A DNA stretch of 64,000 bases, taken from NCBI GenBank assembly GCA_023055505.1, contig JALIRH010000001.1, positions 94,518,530 through 94,582,529 on the forward strand, read 5' to 3'. Made by a program: the position numbers and the translations under genes. Under the pieces are notes generated by a model, which did not search any database, was not told the origin of the DNA, and was given only the letters and a program-made list of their open reading frames with translations. The number at the start of each line of letters is the position of its first letter. The stretch's first letter is position 1. Of this stretch, positions 48,007 to 61,675 are shown in pieces. The stretch comes from Callipepla californica brunnescens. Its lineage: Eukaryota > Chordata > Aves > Galliformes > Odontophoridae.

Positions 48007-51000
48007 CATACTGTGCCTAAAATTTTTTGCTTGTTTGTTTAGACATTTTTCTTCAGACATATGAAACTTGAAATTATTGTTGATAGCAGTTTGCAAGAAT
48101 TTAAGCTCATATTTTACAGCTTGAACAGCATAGCTGTCTATTTATCTATCACTATAGATCACTGCATAAGAGAATGAACAACTGAGTCACATGGTGATTA
48201 ATCAGGAGGGAACATGAGTCTTGTGCATGCAATATTGTGGGAGAAAAAAAAAGTCTTATAGTCATTAATCCCAGAGTCTGAAGTCCTAGCTACCCATGTT
48301 GTATTCATTGACAAATGGAGAACAGAGAAGAGAAGTAGTAGCAGTGAAATCTCATACTTGCTAGACATTATCATCTCTGTGTTTTGATGAAAACAACACA
48401 TGTTTTTTCTTAGTTTCAATTTCTATTCTACAGTTAACAAATAAGACACCTGATATAGGTCAGTTTGAAATTCAATATCCTAGGAGGAATGTTGAAACGT
48501 GTTGATTTATTGTCTAAATAAATATAACACATTTTGAAAAGTAAGTGCTTTTCAGATTGAGAAGCTAAAACAATGAGAACTTCATGGACTATTTGTTTCA
48601 ACCGAAGCACCTAAATTTATTCATTTCCAACAGGATCTAATACAGTCAAGTTCAGTTCATCTTCATGAATATAGCTCTTATTATAACTATAATATCTGCT
48701 ATGTAACATATTATGCAAACAAATTTTGTGGTTTTCTCTGGAAGATAAAATAAAAAGTGAAAATTTCAAAGCATCCTCCTAGATTTTAGTGAAATTTTAA
48801 AATTCCAGAGCTGCATTCAACTATACAAATGAAGAGAAAAGAAAGATAAATTGGTCTGTGACTCTATTTTCCCATTTAATATCATTATAACACATGAAAT
48901 GTTAAATACTTGACATTTGGTTGCAGTGAATACTTAGAATTTTAATTCTTCACAGCTAAAAAGAATTTGTGAAAGCAGATTTTGAAAGCAGAAACATATA
49001 TCTGTTAAATAATATTTTCTTACTCTAATCTTATAGATATCCTAAACACATTTCTCACTGATATCACTTTGAGACACACATGCAGAGCTAAAGGCCCTAA
49101 TTATTTATCAGGTCCTGTATTTTCTTATTTTTTCAAAATGAGGGTACTACTGTAAGCTTTGATGTATATAGAAAAATGTTATTTATTTATGCATTTTTTA
49201 TAGTTAAACACATATCCAACTTCTGTTTGCTAATCCATGAATTTATTATAACCTGCATCTCTGTGTTTGTTTTTTCAAAATATAATGAATGCAATGTTTC
49301 ACAACTTGCTGTTAATTAATTCTTCTTTATTTTCCATTTGTTTCTTTTTCTCAATGTCAACATTTGTTTTAGTTATGTCTTCTTTTGTTTCCCTTATTCT
49401 TTGTGATAGAGTTAAGCTTTTTTTTGCTGTTGATTGTTTTTTTTTTGCAAGCTACATAATGCTTCACTATTTCCAAAATGCACGCAAAAATTTTAGCAGT
49501 TATTTTCATTTTTATTTTCTTGTAGAGGAATATGTGATTCCTATTTGATTGTGACAACTGTACAACTTAAATGTATATCACATATATTTTAATTCAGATT
49601 AATTCAATTTTTTTTTTGTTTGTTTTAATTCTTATTGCAATTTTTTAAAAAAAAATTCCCTCAAAATACTCATTATTTTCACTCTCCAGACTGCCAGAAT
49701 ACATCTTATGTCTCCCGGAATATTTTTTTTAAACCTAGTTGCCTAAGAATAGTCCCCTTCAAACCATATTTAGATATTAAAAGAAACAGCCTGATTTTTT
49801 GTGATGGTAATATTAATGGAGACTGGAAATGCATCTCTCACAGTAATGCAAGTCTTCTCTAATGCTTTTTACTTATTGCTGTGACATGGAATTGTTCACG
49901 TATTAAATTTATTTTGTAACTTTTAAGATCAAACCCAATGATTTGAAAGTACTTTCTTGTTTAGTTTGGAGATAGAATAACTTTTAAATGACAAAATATC
50001 TGTTGGAAAGTTGAAGTTATACACCTTCTTCCTTCTCCTTCAACTTCCTCCTTCCCTCTTTCACCATTCATGTGTTATTTAATTTTACACTCTTCAGCTT
50101 GCACATGCCCTCTCTGACCATCTGCCTTTTCTAATGTCAGTTCAGCAATTTCCAAAGCAGGGCACCTAAAACAGCTTGTGCACATACCAGTTCTGCTTCA
50201 AAGCAGAACAAAATTAGTCGAAATTCATATCAAGAAGTGAGCAGGGAAGTCAGCAGAAGTGTTGACAAATCTTTAATCACCTCTCAAGGGCCCAAAGGGT
50301 TCATAGCACCATATTCATTTTAATTATATGAAAACATGATGTATCACATTCATTTCAAATGATCCCAGTGAAGTACTGTTTTAATGAAAAGACCTATAAC
50401 CACTTAACACACCCACAGCAATGCTTTAAAGATATGGAAGAGCTCTGTCACGCTGTTGCTGATTTCTGTATGTTTTCCCTATTTATACTGGCTTAGTTCT
50501 TGGAAACACTCAACAAACAAACAGCTACCTTGTCAGACAGCTCATACATGTACACCCACAGAAATACTTACAGTGGATAGGTAAGAAAATTCTCTGCTCA
50601 AAAATACCGATCTCAAAACTTATGTAACACTGATTTTGTTGTTTTCTTTTTCTGCATCTGTGCTAGCAGTTAAAAAGTTTGGTTAACAAATGAGCTCCAC
50701 AGGTCAGCATCTGCTGCCTTTGAAAAGTACCATATCAGGGGCAACATCAAGCTGCACGAACCTATTGCCAATGCATTTGTAATTTTTGAAACATAGCAAC
50801 AGGAACATATGTAACAGAATATTGGTCTGTTTAGTTAGACTCACAGATTTCAGAATGGACAGGCATATCTATAGAGCTTTAAAGACAGATATTTATCAGT
50901 ATCTAACATGACTTACATTGCATCATCAAGTATTTCACATGTTGATTTACATATACCACTAATGAGGTGTTTAGACCAGAAATTCTAGTATAACACTAGA

Positions 51001-52378
51001 AATTAAAGGCATACAGAATAGTGTAGTTTCACACATTGCAATCAGCTTTACTCATAGATGGCACAAACTTACAGGGTGGTTGAAGAAAAGTTCTGTATGT
51101 CTTAAGAAAACATTTTGCTATCTTTCGTTAATTAACAACATTTAAAGTGTCATCAAAATTCTGAAGCATTAAATTTTTAGTTTTTTAAATAATCATAAAT
51201 GATAAATACTTCTATAGGCATGAATAATGATAAATCCAGGATGTGTATGTCTCTCCTTATAACTGCAAAGGAAACTTAACAGGTTTACAGAAGGCACTTG
51301 CAGATCAGTCTTCCCTGTAATACATCCATTAAACAAAATCAACAAAAAACTTGTAAGTTCTTCAATATCTAAATGGTATTAAGGTAATTATACATTTTGT
51401 CAGGTGAGATTTAATATTTCAAACAAAAACTAGTTACACGAAGTTACATTAAGCAGTAATTTAAGCTGACCCTGTGACTGCACTGAAATGCATTTGTAGT
51501 GATCACATAACTTTTCTGGGTTTATAGTTGTGAAGACAGTAACTTCCAGAGGAGGAGTGTAGTGACAGGTTCCAAAGCTGTTACACACAAATTTAGAGGA
51601 CTATATTGTTAATCCTCCTGGTAAGTGCCAACTGCCATATTTGTTATGAAGTCTGTCAGGCAAAAAATCCTGCAAGATATTTTTTCCTAAGGTGCACACA
51701 ACATTTCTAAATTTGAAGAGTTCTTGGAAAATTTTTACTCACAAACTTAAGAACTCTCTAGTCCAATATCACATTTTCTAAGAAGTTCCCTAAGATATTA
51801 TTTTAGAAGTTTCTGCTTTATAGAAATACTATAGGAGAATGGAAATTAACTTTTTATTTTTTTGCCTATACTGAGTGAATATAGCACAGAAATAAATAGT
51901 TATATGGCTGACACTGAAGTGGAGGACAATTCAGTTTTATATATAATACACTGAAGCTGTTTTCCAGAACCTATTCATCCTGTTAATTCTGTAGTGTTCC
52001 TAGGATCCATAGGTTTTTGTACTTTCCTGCATATGTTCTAGGCATATTAGCAAATATTACCTGCAGTTTTACCTTATGCAGCCTGATGCCAAAATATTGT
52101 GCCATTTTCATGAATCTCAGAAATTGCTATGAAGTGCTTGTATGAATTGCCTCTTCTATTTTTAGCTTTGAATAATCTTCTATATCCTATGAAACAGTTG
52201 TAGCAAAGCAAACATCTCTACTGATGATTAGAAACTTGGATAAATTAGTTCATCTTAGCCATTTTCACATTAAATGATCTGTAATTTCATTTTCTGAAAC
52301 AGAGTCAACTATATGTATAAATGTATGTATAGATAACCTGTATACATCTATCTGTACAAGTAGGTAGGTAGATAAGCA
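48007..52378. other. Gene desert, AT-rich, no gene seen
   Basis: No coding region or transposon recognised. T-rich stretches near 49420-49445 and 49610-49655. Confidence 0.55.
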
Positions 52379-52380
52379 GA

Positions 52381-52383
52381 GAT

Positions 52384-52433
<50 letters not shown>

Positions 52434-52456
52434 GGATAGATAGATGTAGATAGGTA
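52381..52456. repeat. (GATA)n microsatellite
   Basis: About fourteen GATA units with one GGAT interruption near 52433, flanked by GTAG-type variants (52361-52372 and 52446-52460). Confidence 0.95.
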
Positions 52457-52958
52457 AGTAGACATTCTGTCCATGTGTGTTTGCATGTCTGTTTATATGC
52501 AAGCACTAAAACAGCAAGAAAAAAAAAAGAATAGTTTGATGCTAGCATTGCAGAACAGGGTCTTTATATTTAGAATTTAAGAATATTTAAATTTCAGGAG
52601 ATAAACCTTTGATGAGTAGTTTAATTTTCAGCAATTGCAATGAATATACTTTTCTTCAAAGTATGCATCTTCCTACTCTATATTCTGTAATTATTTTCTA
52701 TATTCTACATAGTTCCTACTCTGGGATTCAGAGCTGACATTTCAACAAGACTCTGTCATCATGGGTAGGCATGTGGAGTGTAATCTTTAAAATAAGGAAG
52801 AACAGAAATTGTTTTATTTTTATCTTTATTTTTCTTATTTAAAAAAAGAAAGGAAATGAAGAAAACTAATACCACTAATAGCCACTGACAGTGACACTTT
52901 CTCTAACAAGAACTAAATATTTTCTAGTGAATAGTATGCAGTCACTAGATTTTACAGC
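52457..52958. other. Intergenic DNA, no gene seen
   Basis: AT-rich; nothing recognised. Confidence 0.55.
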
Positions 52959-52959
52959 A

Positions 52960-53116
52960 ATTGTTGCCCAGAGTGGTTATGGAGTCTTTGCTGGAGACAT
53001 TCAAGACCAACCTGGATGCCTACCTATGCAGCTCTAGGGAGATGCTATGGCAGGGAGGTTGGACTTGATGATCTCTAGAGGTCTCTTCCAGACCCTACAA
53101 TTCTGTGATTCTGTGA
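52960..53116 (+). mobile_element. CR1 LINE 3' end, sense
   Basis: Begins with the TTGCCCAGAG block typical of the end of the CR1 3' region and continues through GGAGGTTGGACTTGATGATC and CTCTTCCAGACCCTACAATT to the tail repeat ATTCTGTGATTCTGTGA, which is intact. About 155 bp, 5'-truncated. Confidence 0.93.
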
Positions 53117-53221
53117 AACAACTTGTATTGCCACTGTTGTTTTTTTAACTTCAAAGGGCATTTCTGTAAGAAAGCTCTTAAAGCATTTGATTATAGGCAG
53201 TTTATGAAAATGGAAAATATA

Positions 53222-53445
53222 GAATCACAGATGCACAGGTAGGCATCCAGGCAGGTCTTGAATGTCTCCAGAGAAGGAGACTCCACCACCTCTCTGTGCA
53301 GCCTGCGTCAGTGCTCTGTCACTGCTGCATGAAGAAATTCCCCTGCACATTTGTGCAGAACTTCTTATGCATCAGTTTGTGTCCATTTCCCCCTGTCCTA
53401 TCACCACACACTGCTGAGAAGAGTCCAGCCTTGTCCCTTTGAATT
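53222..53445 (-). mobile_element. CR1 LINE 3' end, antisense
   Basis: Starts AGAATCACAGA (reverse-complement tail), then reads GTCTTGAATGTCTCCAGAGA and on through the reverse complement of the CR1 3' region to about 53445. The usual GGGGTTGGAAGGGACCTC portion just inside the tail is missing, a small deletion. It faces the sense copy at 52960-53116 tail to tail, 105 bases apart. Confidence 0.88.
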
Positions 53446-56379
53446 TTATGAATGAACATAGCAGTAAAACTGTGACAAATAGCTGTACAAAAGCAACACA
53501 GAAACTAACTTCTAATTGCATCTATGAGGTAGAAGATGGATGCTACTACCCCTCAAATAATCAACTTCCAGAAGAATAATGTTTCTAGTGATAATGTTGA
53601 TACTTTTTAAGTCTGTAATGATACCTAGATGAACCCTAGAACAGGTAAGAAATAAATTCCATTCTGATTTTTTCAGTTTCCCAAAACTGGAAACAAATGA
53701 AAGATTGTTTAAAATAAGCATTTTTCTCTTATTACATTCATTAAAAATTATTGTAAACATGTGAGAACATCCAAGGAAGATACAAGCATACGTTTTCTCT
53801 TTCCAGCCATTACTTTGTGTCTGCTGACTGAGTTGACTGATTGTGCAGGGACTTAATATTTTCTGCTTCAGAACGTGACATTGACTTATTTGTAATTTAA
53901 AATCTAAAAGTCAGAAGTTCAAAATCTAAGCTAGTATTTTTGGGATCTGTTTATAGTTAATGGAGAAAAATGCACTCAACCATAGATACTCATCTGGTCT
54001 ACCTTGTGATGGTAATAATGACTCTCTAGAGGTGTCTTTTTTTTTTTTTTTTTTGTCCATTAGCTGTAGAGGGCAACTGCAGTGACTTCTCAGGACACAG
54101 TGAAGATACTTTAATTTTTAAAGATATTCTCCTTGGAATGTAAAATCTGCTATAATTTTTCGTAGGGTTTCGTATACTCAAGCTCGTATTCAAATTCATT
54201 GAGACAACAGTCACTAAATTAACTTGTACGGGTGAAGCTGAGAACAAAGTTCATTCAGTTGTCTCAAAGCATCTTTAGATAGAATAAGGACAAGAGTTAT
54301 ACTTGAGAACTGGTTGTAAGCAGAACACATAGGTAATTTTTTTTTTTTTCATCTTGAATTAAAATCCATCTATGAATATAAATGACAGAGGTCCAAGTAA
54401 TGGAAATTAAAATATCACATTTGTTTAGTGCATATTGATCTGTTTTTTTTTACTTCCAGGCTTCACACAGTTTAAATGAGAGGGAATTCTGTGAGGTCCA
54501 GAAGTCAAGCCCAGGAATGGAATATATATGATATAGCTCTAACAAACAAATTTGTACTTCTGGACTCCAAGTTTGTTCCAGAAGCCATGTAGTTGTATTA
54601 TTAGGATGCTATGAGCTATCATAACTTCTTTTTCAGCTTTATTTTTCAGAGGATGTCTGCATAACCATGTAATAGTGCAGATGCATTGATATAATAATTA
54701 CTGGTTTTCAGGGTCAGAGCTGCCTCAGGCCAATGCAGAGGCCGAACAAAGCTGTAGCTGTCTATAGGCAAGTGTAGCCACATGCTTTAGTGATTTAAGG
54801 TAACTACTGCTCCTCAATATTAAAATTGAATTTCTAATTTTAACTCACTATAGCCTAAAAGCAGAGTGCATAGTCATTCTTTCTGCTCTAGTTTGTATTC
54901 TATATAAACTTCATACTTTTGTTTCAAAACATCCCCAGCAGCCTCAATTTCTGCTTTGATAAGTTCCATCTATTTTTCCTTCTTAGAAGGAGTGAGCAAT
55001 TAAAACCTGTTCAAAAGAAATCAGCATCTGGTGTGACCTTCACTTTATTTAAAACAGAGAGAATTGCTCCTCTTAATGAAGTAGCCAGACACTTAGAATT
55101 AAGAACTTAGGAAGAGAGGACATCAAATTAAAACAACAACAGCAACAACAACAAAAACAGAGCATATGTTCCCTTCCCCAGTTTAAAGTCTTAAGACTTA
55201 CTTCAAACAGAGTTTTCTATGTATCAATCTATTTGCTCATGAGTTTGAGGGGGAAGTACGCAGTGACCCACACAGTATAGACCAGGAATGGCTTACAGCA
55301 CAGTCTGCAGCCTTCTTCCTGATTCCCTGCTTTCTGAGGACAACCAAACCTCATGAAGGACTGGAGCACGCTGAAATATTTTTCAGCTCTGAAGCTCCTT
55401 ATGTGCTCTCTCCCTGACACACAGTCCAGGGCTAAAGAAGAGGCATTTGTTATCACTTGACAGGCAAATTTCAGTTTCTTGTCGGGAAGCGAGTGTGTTT
55501 CTTTAGGCTTCTAAGACTTTTTTTCAGATGAAATACTAGAAATACCCAGGGTAGTCAACGTGGAATGCTCCTCACACAGTGAATAAAAAGCTCGATTACT
55601 TTACACAAGATATAGTTATGACTGCAGGCTCTAGTATCTAAAAACAGCTTCTGCAGCTGCCTTGGCTTTTCATAACTTTCATATAGGTGAAGTTTTCCAG
55701 CTTTCACATAAATATTCTATAAATCAAAACATGAAATGCACAACTTTGTAAAGAATATGTGGCAAAAGGAAATGGATATTTCACAGTTTTAAATCTATCC
55801 CTCAATGACAGGGTAATAATACATATTCCAAAAACTTGATGAATAAGACATGTTTTTTTTATCACAGTGGTGGTGTTAGGGTAGCTTCTTTGTCTATATA
55901 GAGTTCTGAGTGTATGCTTTGATTGTAGATGACTGCTTATTAAGTTTTATTAATCCATAGATCATTGAAAACTGCTTATCTGTGTCTAGAGAAGGGTGAT
56001 TGAACAGGATCCATTTGGGTAAAATAAAATATATATCCTAAACTGATTTGGAGTGTTGAAATGATTAAACATTCTCTGCAAGATCAATGGTAAAATTAAC
56101 TACATTAAGAATTTTTTAATCTTACCAGTTAAGCGATTTTATTTTTATCAAAAGAAAAAACTGTGCCAAACTGAACAGGACTGCTGTACAGTCTGTTTGA
56201 TACACTCAAATGATAATCAAACTGGCCTTGTTTTCTGGACTTAATAGTGCAGAAAAAAAACTTTAAAATATATTTCTTTAGCGGTGTTTTGAAATTTAAT
56301 TTCAGCTGAATCAATTGTTTTCGCATTACAGGAAAGCATTTTTTTTTCCTGACAAAAGGGGCAAAAGCAACCTGTAGTG
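53446..56379. other. Gene desert, no gene seen
   Basis: T-run at 54038-54055; (AAC)n-like run at about 55130-55158. The stretch at about 55230-55460 is a little GC-richer but unrecognised. No gene supported. Confidence 0.55.
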
Positions 56380-57300
56380 AAGAGATACACTGATCCAGGC
56401 AATCCTTTTGTCATGCTGACACTATTGGCAGCAGCATGTCAAGTGTGTGCTTTTATTTTGCATTCAAGTTAGTGAGCATCTGGTGCTCAGATTCATTCAG
56501 AAGAAGCTTAGTTCCCTTTTTCTGGTTTATCACTCATGCAGCAGGGTATGTAGATGTCTAATCTGGTAATTATCACATCATCTTCCGTGGCCTCTATTAT
56601 GAAATCTAGAGCAGGATTTCAAAGGGGGATGAGGCAAGAAACATTGTATTTAAACTGCCTGATCTGAATTATTCACTCCGTAGGGCAAAGGGGTGAGGGA
56701 GGAGGGGAAAGGGAGGGGAATTGATGGGGGATGGGATAGAGAAAGGAGAAGGGAGAAAAAGAAGGGGGGAAAATATGAAAAAAATTGTTTCATTTTTTCA
56801 TAGAGTGTAATTGTTCAAGAGTATTTGAATCTTCTGTACACTGTTAAACAGTTTATTTTAAAGCATACAGTTGCTTTTGGAGGCTTGTTCAGTATTTCTA
56901 CTATCGTAGAAGCGAATAGTCACAAAACATTTTGCAGCTTTCTGGCACCTGTGTGAAGCTGTGACTTATGAATATGCTAATGAGACTGCAACCAGAACTG
57001 GCTTGGGTTCAACACTTGCACACAATTAGCGCTCAGGCTACCAGCACTGCTAGGAGGCCGACGGCATAAAGTAATATTTAGATTGATCAATTCAACGTAA
57101 TGCACTTTCATTAAAACAGAGACTTTAAACATAACAGCTTAAAGTTATCCTGTGCCAGCACAGTGAAAATTATTTCTAAGTCATTTTTGATATGTCTGGA
57201 AGGATGTTAATCAATTTAACTACTTGGAATTGCAAAAGCTGATCCGTGTATTATGTAGTTTAATGGCACTGAAAAAATAAACAAATCCACATACTGATAA
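56380..57300. promoter_or_regulatory. Candidate conserved non-coding region
   Basis: Complex, non-repetitive sequence without coding sense, split by a purine tract (56690-56770). It contains GGTAATTATCA, an octamer-type ATGCTAAT (56976-56983), ACAATTAGCGCT and ATTGATCAATTC, a density of homeodomain/POU-type cores unlike the surrounding desert. This is the pattern of long-range developmental enhancers in gene deserts. Conservation needs checking against other genomes. Confidence 0.3.
56690..56770. repeat. Purine-rich (G/A) tract
   Basis: About 80 bases of almost only G and A on the plus strand (GGGAGG, GGGGAAAGGG units), able to form triplex or G-rich structures. Confidence 0.85.
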
Positions 57301-59132
57301 TGACAGCTGTACTTATTCATGTCTAGACTGCATTTCCTTCATAATGTAACTGTTAATTTTGAATACTGAAAGGCAGCATTTCTGTACAGAATTATCTTCT
57401 ACAGAATATCTGTAGTTAATGCCTTTAATATCAGGAGAAGCAGGACTACCTACAAACCAGATTTAAGAATGAGACATAAAGATTACTAGCAACTATTCCC
57501 ATTTATTGCACATTTCCAGTGTTAAAACATTAGCAATATTGGCTTTAGACTTAGAAATTTCATTGTCATTTTCAAATTATCTACCTCGAAGGTCTATGTT
57601 GTCATGATTTATTATGTCAATATATAGAGGGACAATAAAAACAAAGCAGTCAGAGTTTTAAAGATGAACATTACTAGTTTTACTTTTTCGGCGAGAAATG
57701 AATAAATTCTGAAGCTTTTTATTTATTTTTTTTTAAGTAATCAACTGATACAAAATGCAAACATTTGAAATTAATTTGGTTTACATTTCTGACAGACTGC
57801 AAGATTCCAGGTATTTTGAATGAAATTAAAATGCATTTGTAAACATGTGAGTTAGCTTCGAATGAAAATCCCTATCTATTTTTAAGGATGTAACATAATT
57901 ATCAGTTTGCTCTGATTTTGATTATACTTCTATAAATATTATAGGTTAGGAATGAAAATAGCTTTACCTAGACAATGGGAACTGATAATAATATGCCCTC
58001 TACATGCTATTTGATTACGTTGGAAAGCTAATAAATAGAAAATATGCATAAATATTTTTGAATTATTATTGTCCTGAGTTCTGCATATCTTTTGATCCCA
58101 AACAAATATTCCATCAGAATTGTATGATAAGCCAGGCTCAAATGGAATACACAAATCTGTTTTTCACTGAAAAAAGAATCAGAAACCACAATTATTACAC
58201 AAAATAGTGTATTACTAAACATGGTGAAAGGACATTTTAGCACCAGCATATTTTTCTTTTACTATTTTACTTTAGCATTTTACTTCACAGTACACAAAAC
58301 AGCAATCTTGAAGCTTATCTTTCTTGGCTCAAATCTCATATGACACATGTTTTCCTGAAAATCTTACTTGCTATATTCAGTTCTACTTGTCATATTCTGT
58401 AGCAGGTGGTTTATTTCTATGTATACCATCAGAAAAAGAAAAAAGAGAAAAAAGAGGAAAAAAAGAGAAAAAAGAAAAGCACTTGTAACAAATACAAAAA
58501 ATACCATGTGAATTTGTACCTATAGAAACAGAGTTTTGTCTGTTTCTGTAAAGATATATGTTACTTGTCAATCTGATCTTCAGTCTAATACTCAATTAAA
58601 CTTGGAAATACAAAATATGTCTTGAAGGACAGTAAATTCAGTTTATTTATTTCAGAAGTTGCAGATAACTACTAGTCAGCACTCTCCACAACTCCTTTCA
58701 TGTTATTAGCCTTCCAGGTCAAAGGATTGCACTTCAAAGCAGTAACTTGGTAAATCTTAGTACTTCTGAATAGAAGTGTTTGTGTTCCTGCTTAGTCTGC
58801 CCTTATAAAGTGTTGTTCTAATAGTTATTATTCTACATGAAGTGTATATATAGTACTGATATTTGAAGATATTCAAACATATGAGTCTGAAATGCTAATT
58901 GCTTCATAAGTATGCCATGTAGATTTCAGAATTTTCAGTAATGAATAACAGTATCTGAAAGATTATTTTTTGTACTGTATAGGGAAAAAGTAATAGTCAC
59001 AAGTATCAAAATTATATTATTTTCAAAAACTAAAATATTTTTCCCCCAATTTATCAGCATGGCTGGGGAGGGAAAGACTCGTATTTTTGGTACTTAGTTA
59101 CTCACCAAGATAATCTTATGCTTTGTAAAAAT
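57300..59132. other. Gene desert, no gene seen
   Basis: AT-rich; a purine tract of A-runs and G at 58432-58480. Nothing else recognised. Confidence 0.55.
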
Positions 59133-59250
59133 TGTTGGGGGCTTTCCAAAATGAAATGTTCAACTTCTACCGCCATATTACTAAAATCTGCCTACAGTGT
59201 TGTGAGTCAGTGTAATAAGACAGGAGACATTGCTTTTGGAGCAGCTCTCA
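59133..59250. mobile_element. Short mariner-derived MITE-like element (copy 3)
   Basis: The right end (GGAGACATTGCTTTTGGAGC, then AGCTCTCA) is the reverse complement of the same terminal sequence as in the copies at 8148 and 47477, and TA follows at 59251. A decayed left end (GGGGGCTTTCCAAAATG) lies about 118 bases away in inverted orientation. No transposase sequence remains. Confidence 0.6.
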
Positions 59251-60449
59251 TATACAGCTTTTAAATCCCAAGTTCCTGGTGTGTGAAACACAGAGATATG
59301 CATCTGTTATGAGCTATTGCATGTGGGTAGCAATTTTGATTAACATGTATGAGATGCAGGTAAAGTAACAGAACATCATGAGGCAAAGTTTTTAAAAGAA
59401 TGCATCTCTAAGAAAGGATTTAAGTGCCTAATAACACTATACAGGTCACTGATTTCTGGGAAACAGATTGCAGCAACTGCCAGGGATAGTCAAAATTGTG
59501 CTGTATGCCAGGAAATGTTTTCATCCTTACCTTCCTCAGAAGTGTCTGTCAAACTGCCTTGAGTCAAACCTCAGAAGTATAGGGTAGGAAAGGCAAGATA
59601 TCAGCCCACAGATATAAACAATAAAATGAGAGAAATTGAAATAAGAGTTTGATTTTTATCTTATTCTACTTTATATTTAATATTAAGAAAAGTGGATTAG
59701 TTACATCATCTGAGGATGCAGCAGTATTTCCTATTTGGGAAAATAACTTAGATAGGCAAAAACCTAGATATTAATCTGTACTATATTTAGAAGAGAAAAA
59801 TAATTTGTTTTTAGGTAGGCAAATTAAAAAAAAACAAAAAAACTTTGAAAAGAATTTATTTTAAATACAATTGTACCTTCTATTCAAATCAGTTTCAAAT
59901 TGTCTCTGAGTAACAGACTCCCAGTTTTGCAGTTCATATTCAATGAACTTGATTACCTTGAGAAAGTCAGTGAGACTTCTGCACATTTTAAGTAAGTTTC
60001 CGTGGGAGAAAAGCAGCCACAGAAAATTTATTCTACCACCAAGATTTCACAAAAAGGCCTTTACTTGGTTGAGCAATGCTACCAGAATACTACACTAGGG
60101 ACAAAACTGTTGAACTTCTAAACAAGCTCAGACTTTGTGGTAGTGTCTTCAACAGTGTACTGAGAGAAAAAGTTGGCCTACTTTGTCAAGTGTCCAGTAT
60201 ATTTTATACCTCACAACTCAGGGAGGGGAAAAGGAGGGAGACGTGACAAAAGTAAAGGAAAAATATTGCTTTACTTTATATTTAAACAAGGAATACATAT
60301 GTATACATATGTATAAACAAAGAAAGCACATATAGAGAAGAAATGTAATGTCTCAAAACATTGCTCAAGCTAATAATTTATCTATTTCAGAAAGACCATC
60401 ATATGACAAACAGACAATCTACTCCAAGGAAGGATGGTTTAATAACAAT

Positions 60450-60488
60450 ATAATAATAATAATAATAATCATCATCATCATCATCATT
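60450..60488. repeat. Compound (TAA)n(TCA)n microsatellite
   Basis: TAA units run directly into TCA units, a likely point-mutation-seeded compound repeat. Confidence 0.92.
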
Positions 60489-61645
60489 ATCTCATTTGTA
60501 ATAATTAATATGGTAATTAACCTCATAGGTGGGTGGTAATTAGTAGTTTGGACACTGAGATGTGTTTAGTAAGATGCGTTTAGTAAGCTGTGTTAGAAGT
60601 ATTCTGAAAAGCTTTCATTACAATTAATCCAAATGTAGAGTCTGGCAACATTTTACCCTTGTGAAGCAATAAAGCTCATGTCCTCAGCTTCTGCTATGCT
60701 CACATCCCAGTTTCTCCGAATAGAAACACAGGCACACCAGCTGGAAACCTGATTATGTGTATTTTTTCTTGTATATAGTCTCAATGATTGAATGACAAAA
60801 ATCTAGTCATGCATTTTTTATGTTTGTGTCTGATTATATAAAGAATAATCTACGGCTTCAGTTTAACTTTCTGAACCCTCCATCTATATCTTCAGTAGTA
60901 AACTAAACAAAATGAGGGTTAATATAGTAAAGAAATAAAAAATCATTTACTCAATTCATAAGCACTATCCCCCTGGTCCAAATACCAATAATCTAATTGG
61001 AATTTGACCAAAATTAGCCTAGTCTTTTTGAGGAACTAAAATGGACCAGGGCCAATTTGCTGTACTTGAGTGGTTGTAGCTTCTCTCCTCTAGAGAGAAT
61101 TCAACTTTATCACAGAGTTGTGGCATGCTTCTTGCCCTCACAGCCAACAGAAGCCTTCCGAAGACCTAAAAAAACCATGAAGATTTATTCAGAAAAATAA
61201 ACTTCCTGTTGTTTTTTAATCAGTTTACCTCAGGAGACAGTGCAAGTGTCAAAAGAACAACAATAATAATGTTTCAAGCCTCCTTTCTATTCTTTTTTCT
61301 TTTTTCCTTTTTATTTTCCATGTTCAGATAATTCCACTGCCTCTAGAGACCTAGTTTTAGGACCATGGAATTTATTTGTACCAATTCTGTAAAAGCTCAA
61401 TTGTCTTGAATGATTTTTTAAAATTAATAATTACAATAATTACAATACAATAATTACAAATAATTAAAAAATAATTACAATAGTTCCACCTCTTGATGTT
61501 AAGTGTAGTATAATAACATGACCCACTAATTATGTGTTTTTTTCTATTCATGCAGATATACAGTTGACTTTTAAAACTATTTTAGCATTTTGTAGTTAAT
61601 TTAAAATTACTGAATGAAATTGAAGGAATCTTTATCAATACATGG

Positions 61646-61675
61646 AAAAACAAACAAACAAACAAACAAACAAAA
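61646..61675. repeat. (AAAC)n microsatellite
   Basis: Six CAAA-type units. Confidence 0.9.

Noticed and set aside
52361..52460. Possible CRISPR-like repeat array
   Set aside because: Tetranucleotide tandem repeat with no spacers, in a vertebrate genome.
52265..52548. Minus-strand frames with repeated SIYL units
   Set aside because: Direct translation of the GATA microsatellite.
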